A stretch of 55,229 nt of DNA from Zemynaea arenosa (GTDB lineage Bacteria > Pseudomonadota > Gammaproteobacteria > Burkholderiales > Burkholderiaceae_D), in NCBI RefSeq assembly GCF_004614185.1, contig NZ_SPVF01000067.1, positions 1-55,229 on the forward strand, in the 5' to 3' direction. How positions within the stretch are numbered: position 1 is the stretch's first letter; each line of letters starts with the position of its first letter. The notes under the pieces are model-generated. The model ran no database searches. It was given only the letters and a program-made list of their open reading frames with translations, and was not told where the DNA came from. Shown in pieces: positions 55,178 through 55,229 of the stretch. Made by a program: the position numbers and the translations under genes.

Positions 55178-55225
55178 GGCCTGGCGGCATGCGCTGCCGG
55201 TCGGCCCGGCGGCCTGCAATGCCGG
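55178..55225. repeat. Two imperfect 23-bp direct repeats at the window edge
   Basis: GGCCTGGCGGCATGCGCTGCCGG (55178-55200) recurs with four changes at 55203-55225, a 25-base period. The window ends here, so more copies may follow. Each unit can also fold on itself (CCGGC...GCCGG). Confidence 0.5.
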
Positions 55226-55229
55226 GTGG

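Overview
The window is a high-GC chromosomal segment of a betaproteobacterium. It is most consistent with Oxalobacteraceae of the Massilia/Telluria type: a queA-tgt-yajC-secD-secF cluster, a PEP-CTERM protein behind a sigma-54-type promoter, large secreted Ig-domain proteins and DAACS/PhoD/FadD paralogues. Genus placement is inference. There is no CRISPR array, tRNA or intact prophage, and no gene-free stretch longer than about 225 bases.

Layout. 1-345: end of an rrn operon (23S 3' tip, 5S, terminator). 431-10604: a frameshifted TPR-like secreted protein, a Tat-exported PhoD phosphatase, a frameshifted DHA2 drug exporter, a PagL-type lipid A deacylase, a beta-hydroxyacid dehydrogenase, an M20 amidohydrolase, a molybdopterin oxidoreductase and a zinc aminopeptidase lipoprotein. 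10822-18085: tandem fadD-like acyl-CoA ligases, a 591-residue protein I cannot assign, a second PhoD phosphatase and an acyl-CoA thioesterase. 18146-23280: an Atm1/HMT1-type ABC exporter, L-asparaginase with a dicarboxylate/amino-acid symporter, and a polar amino-acid ABC ATPase. 23284-28836: a ParE-type toxin/antitoxin pair with a palindromic operator, pyrC, a DUF3025 gene, a Gfo/Idh/MocA oxidoreductase and recG. 28937-34512: queA, tgt, yajC, secD, secF (tRNA queuosine synthesis and Sec translocase accessory subunits). 34570-35934: a WYL regulator and a glutathione S-transferase.

36119-46261 is the most distinctive region: a PEP-CTERM protein with a textbook -24/-12 promoter and an upstream perfect palindrome, followed by a four-gene same-strand run encoding only exported proteins. 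These are a 1155-aa multi-Ig protein with a Cys-rich tail, a 192-aa secreted protein, a 1207-aa TSP3/LVIVD/nidogen-like protein and a di-haem c-type cytochrome. The run ends in a strong terminator whose T-tract was hit by an IS1595-family element. That element also cut the 3' end of a small membrane-protein gene pair on the other strand.

48091-55163: an HDOD protein, a MarR regulator with a 93-aa partner, an EamA exporter, an AraC/GlxA-type regulator, a NudK-like Nudix hydrolase fused to a DUF4406-like domain, a DeoR-family regulator and an acetylornithine/succinylornithine-type aminotransferase. The DeoR gene and the aminotransferase share CGTGCA half-site motifs in their upstream regions, suggesting a small local regulon.
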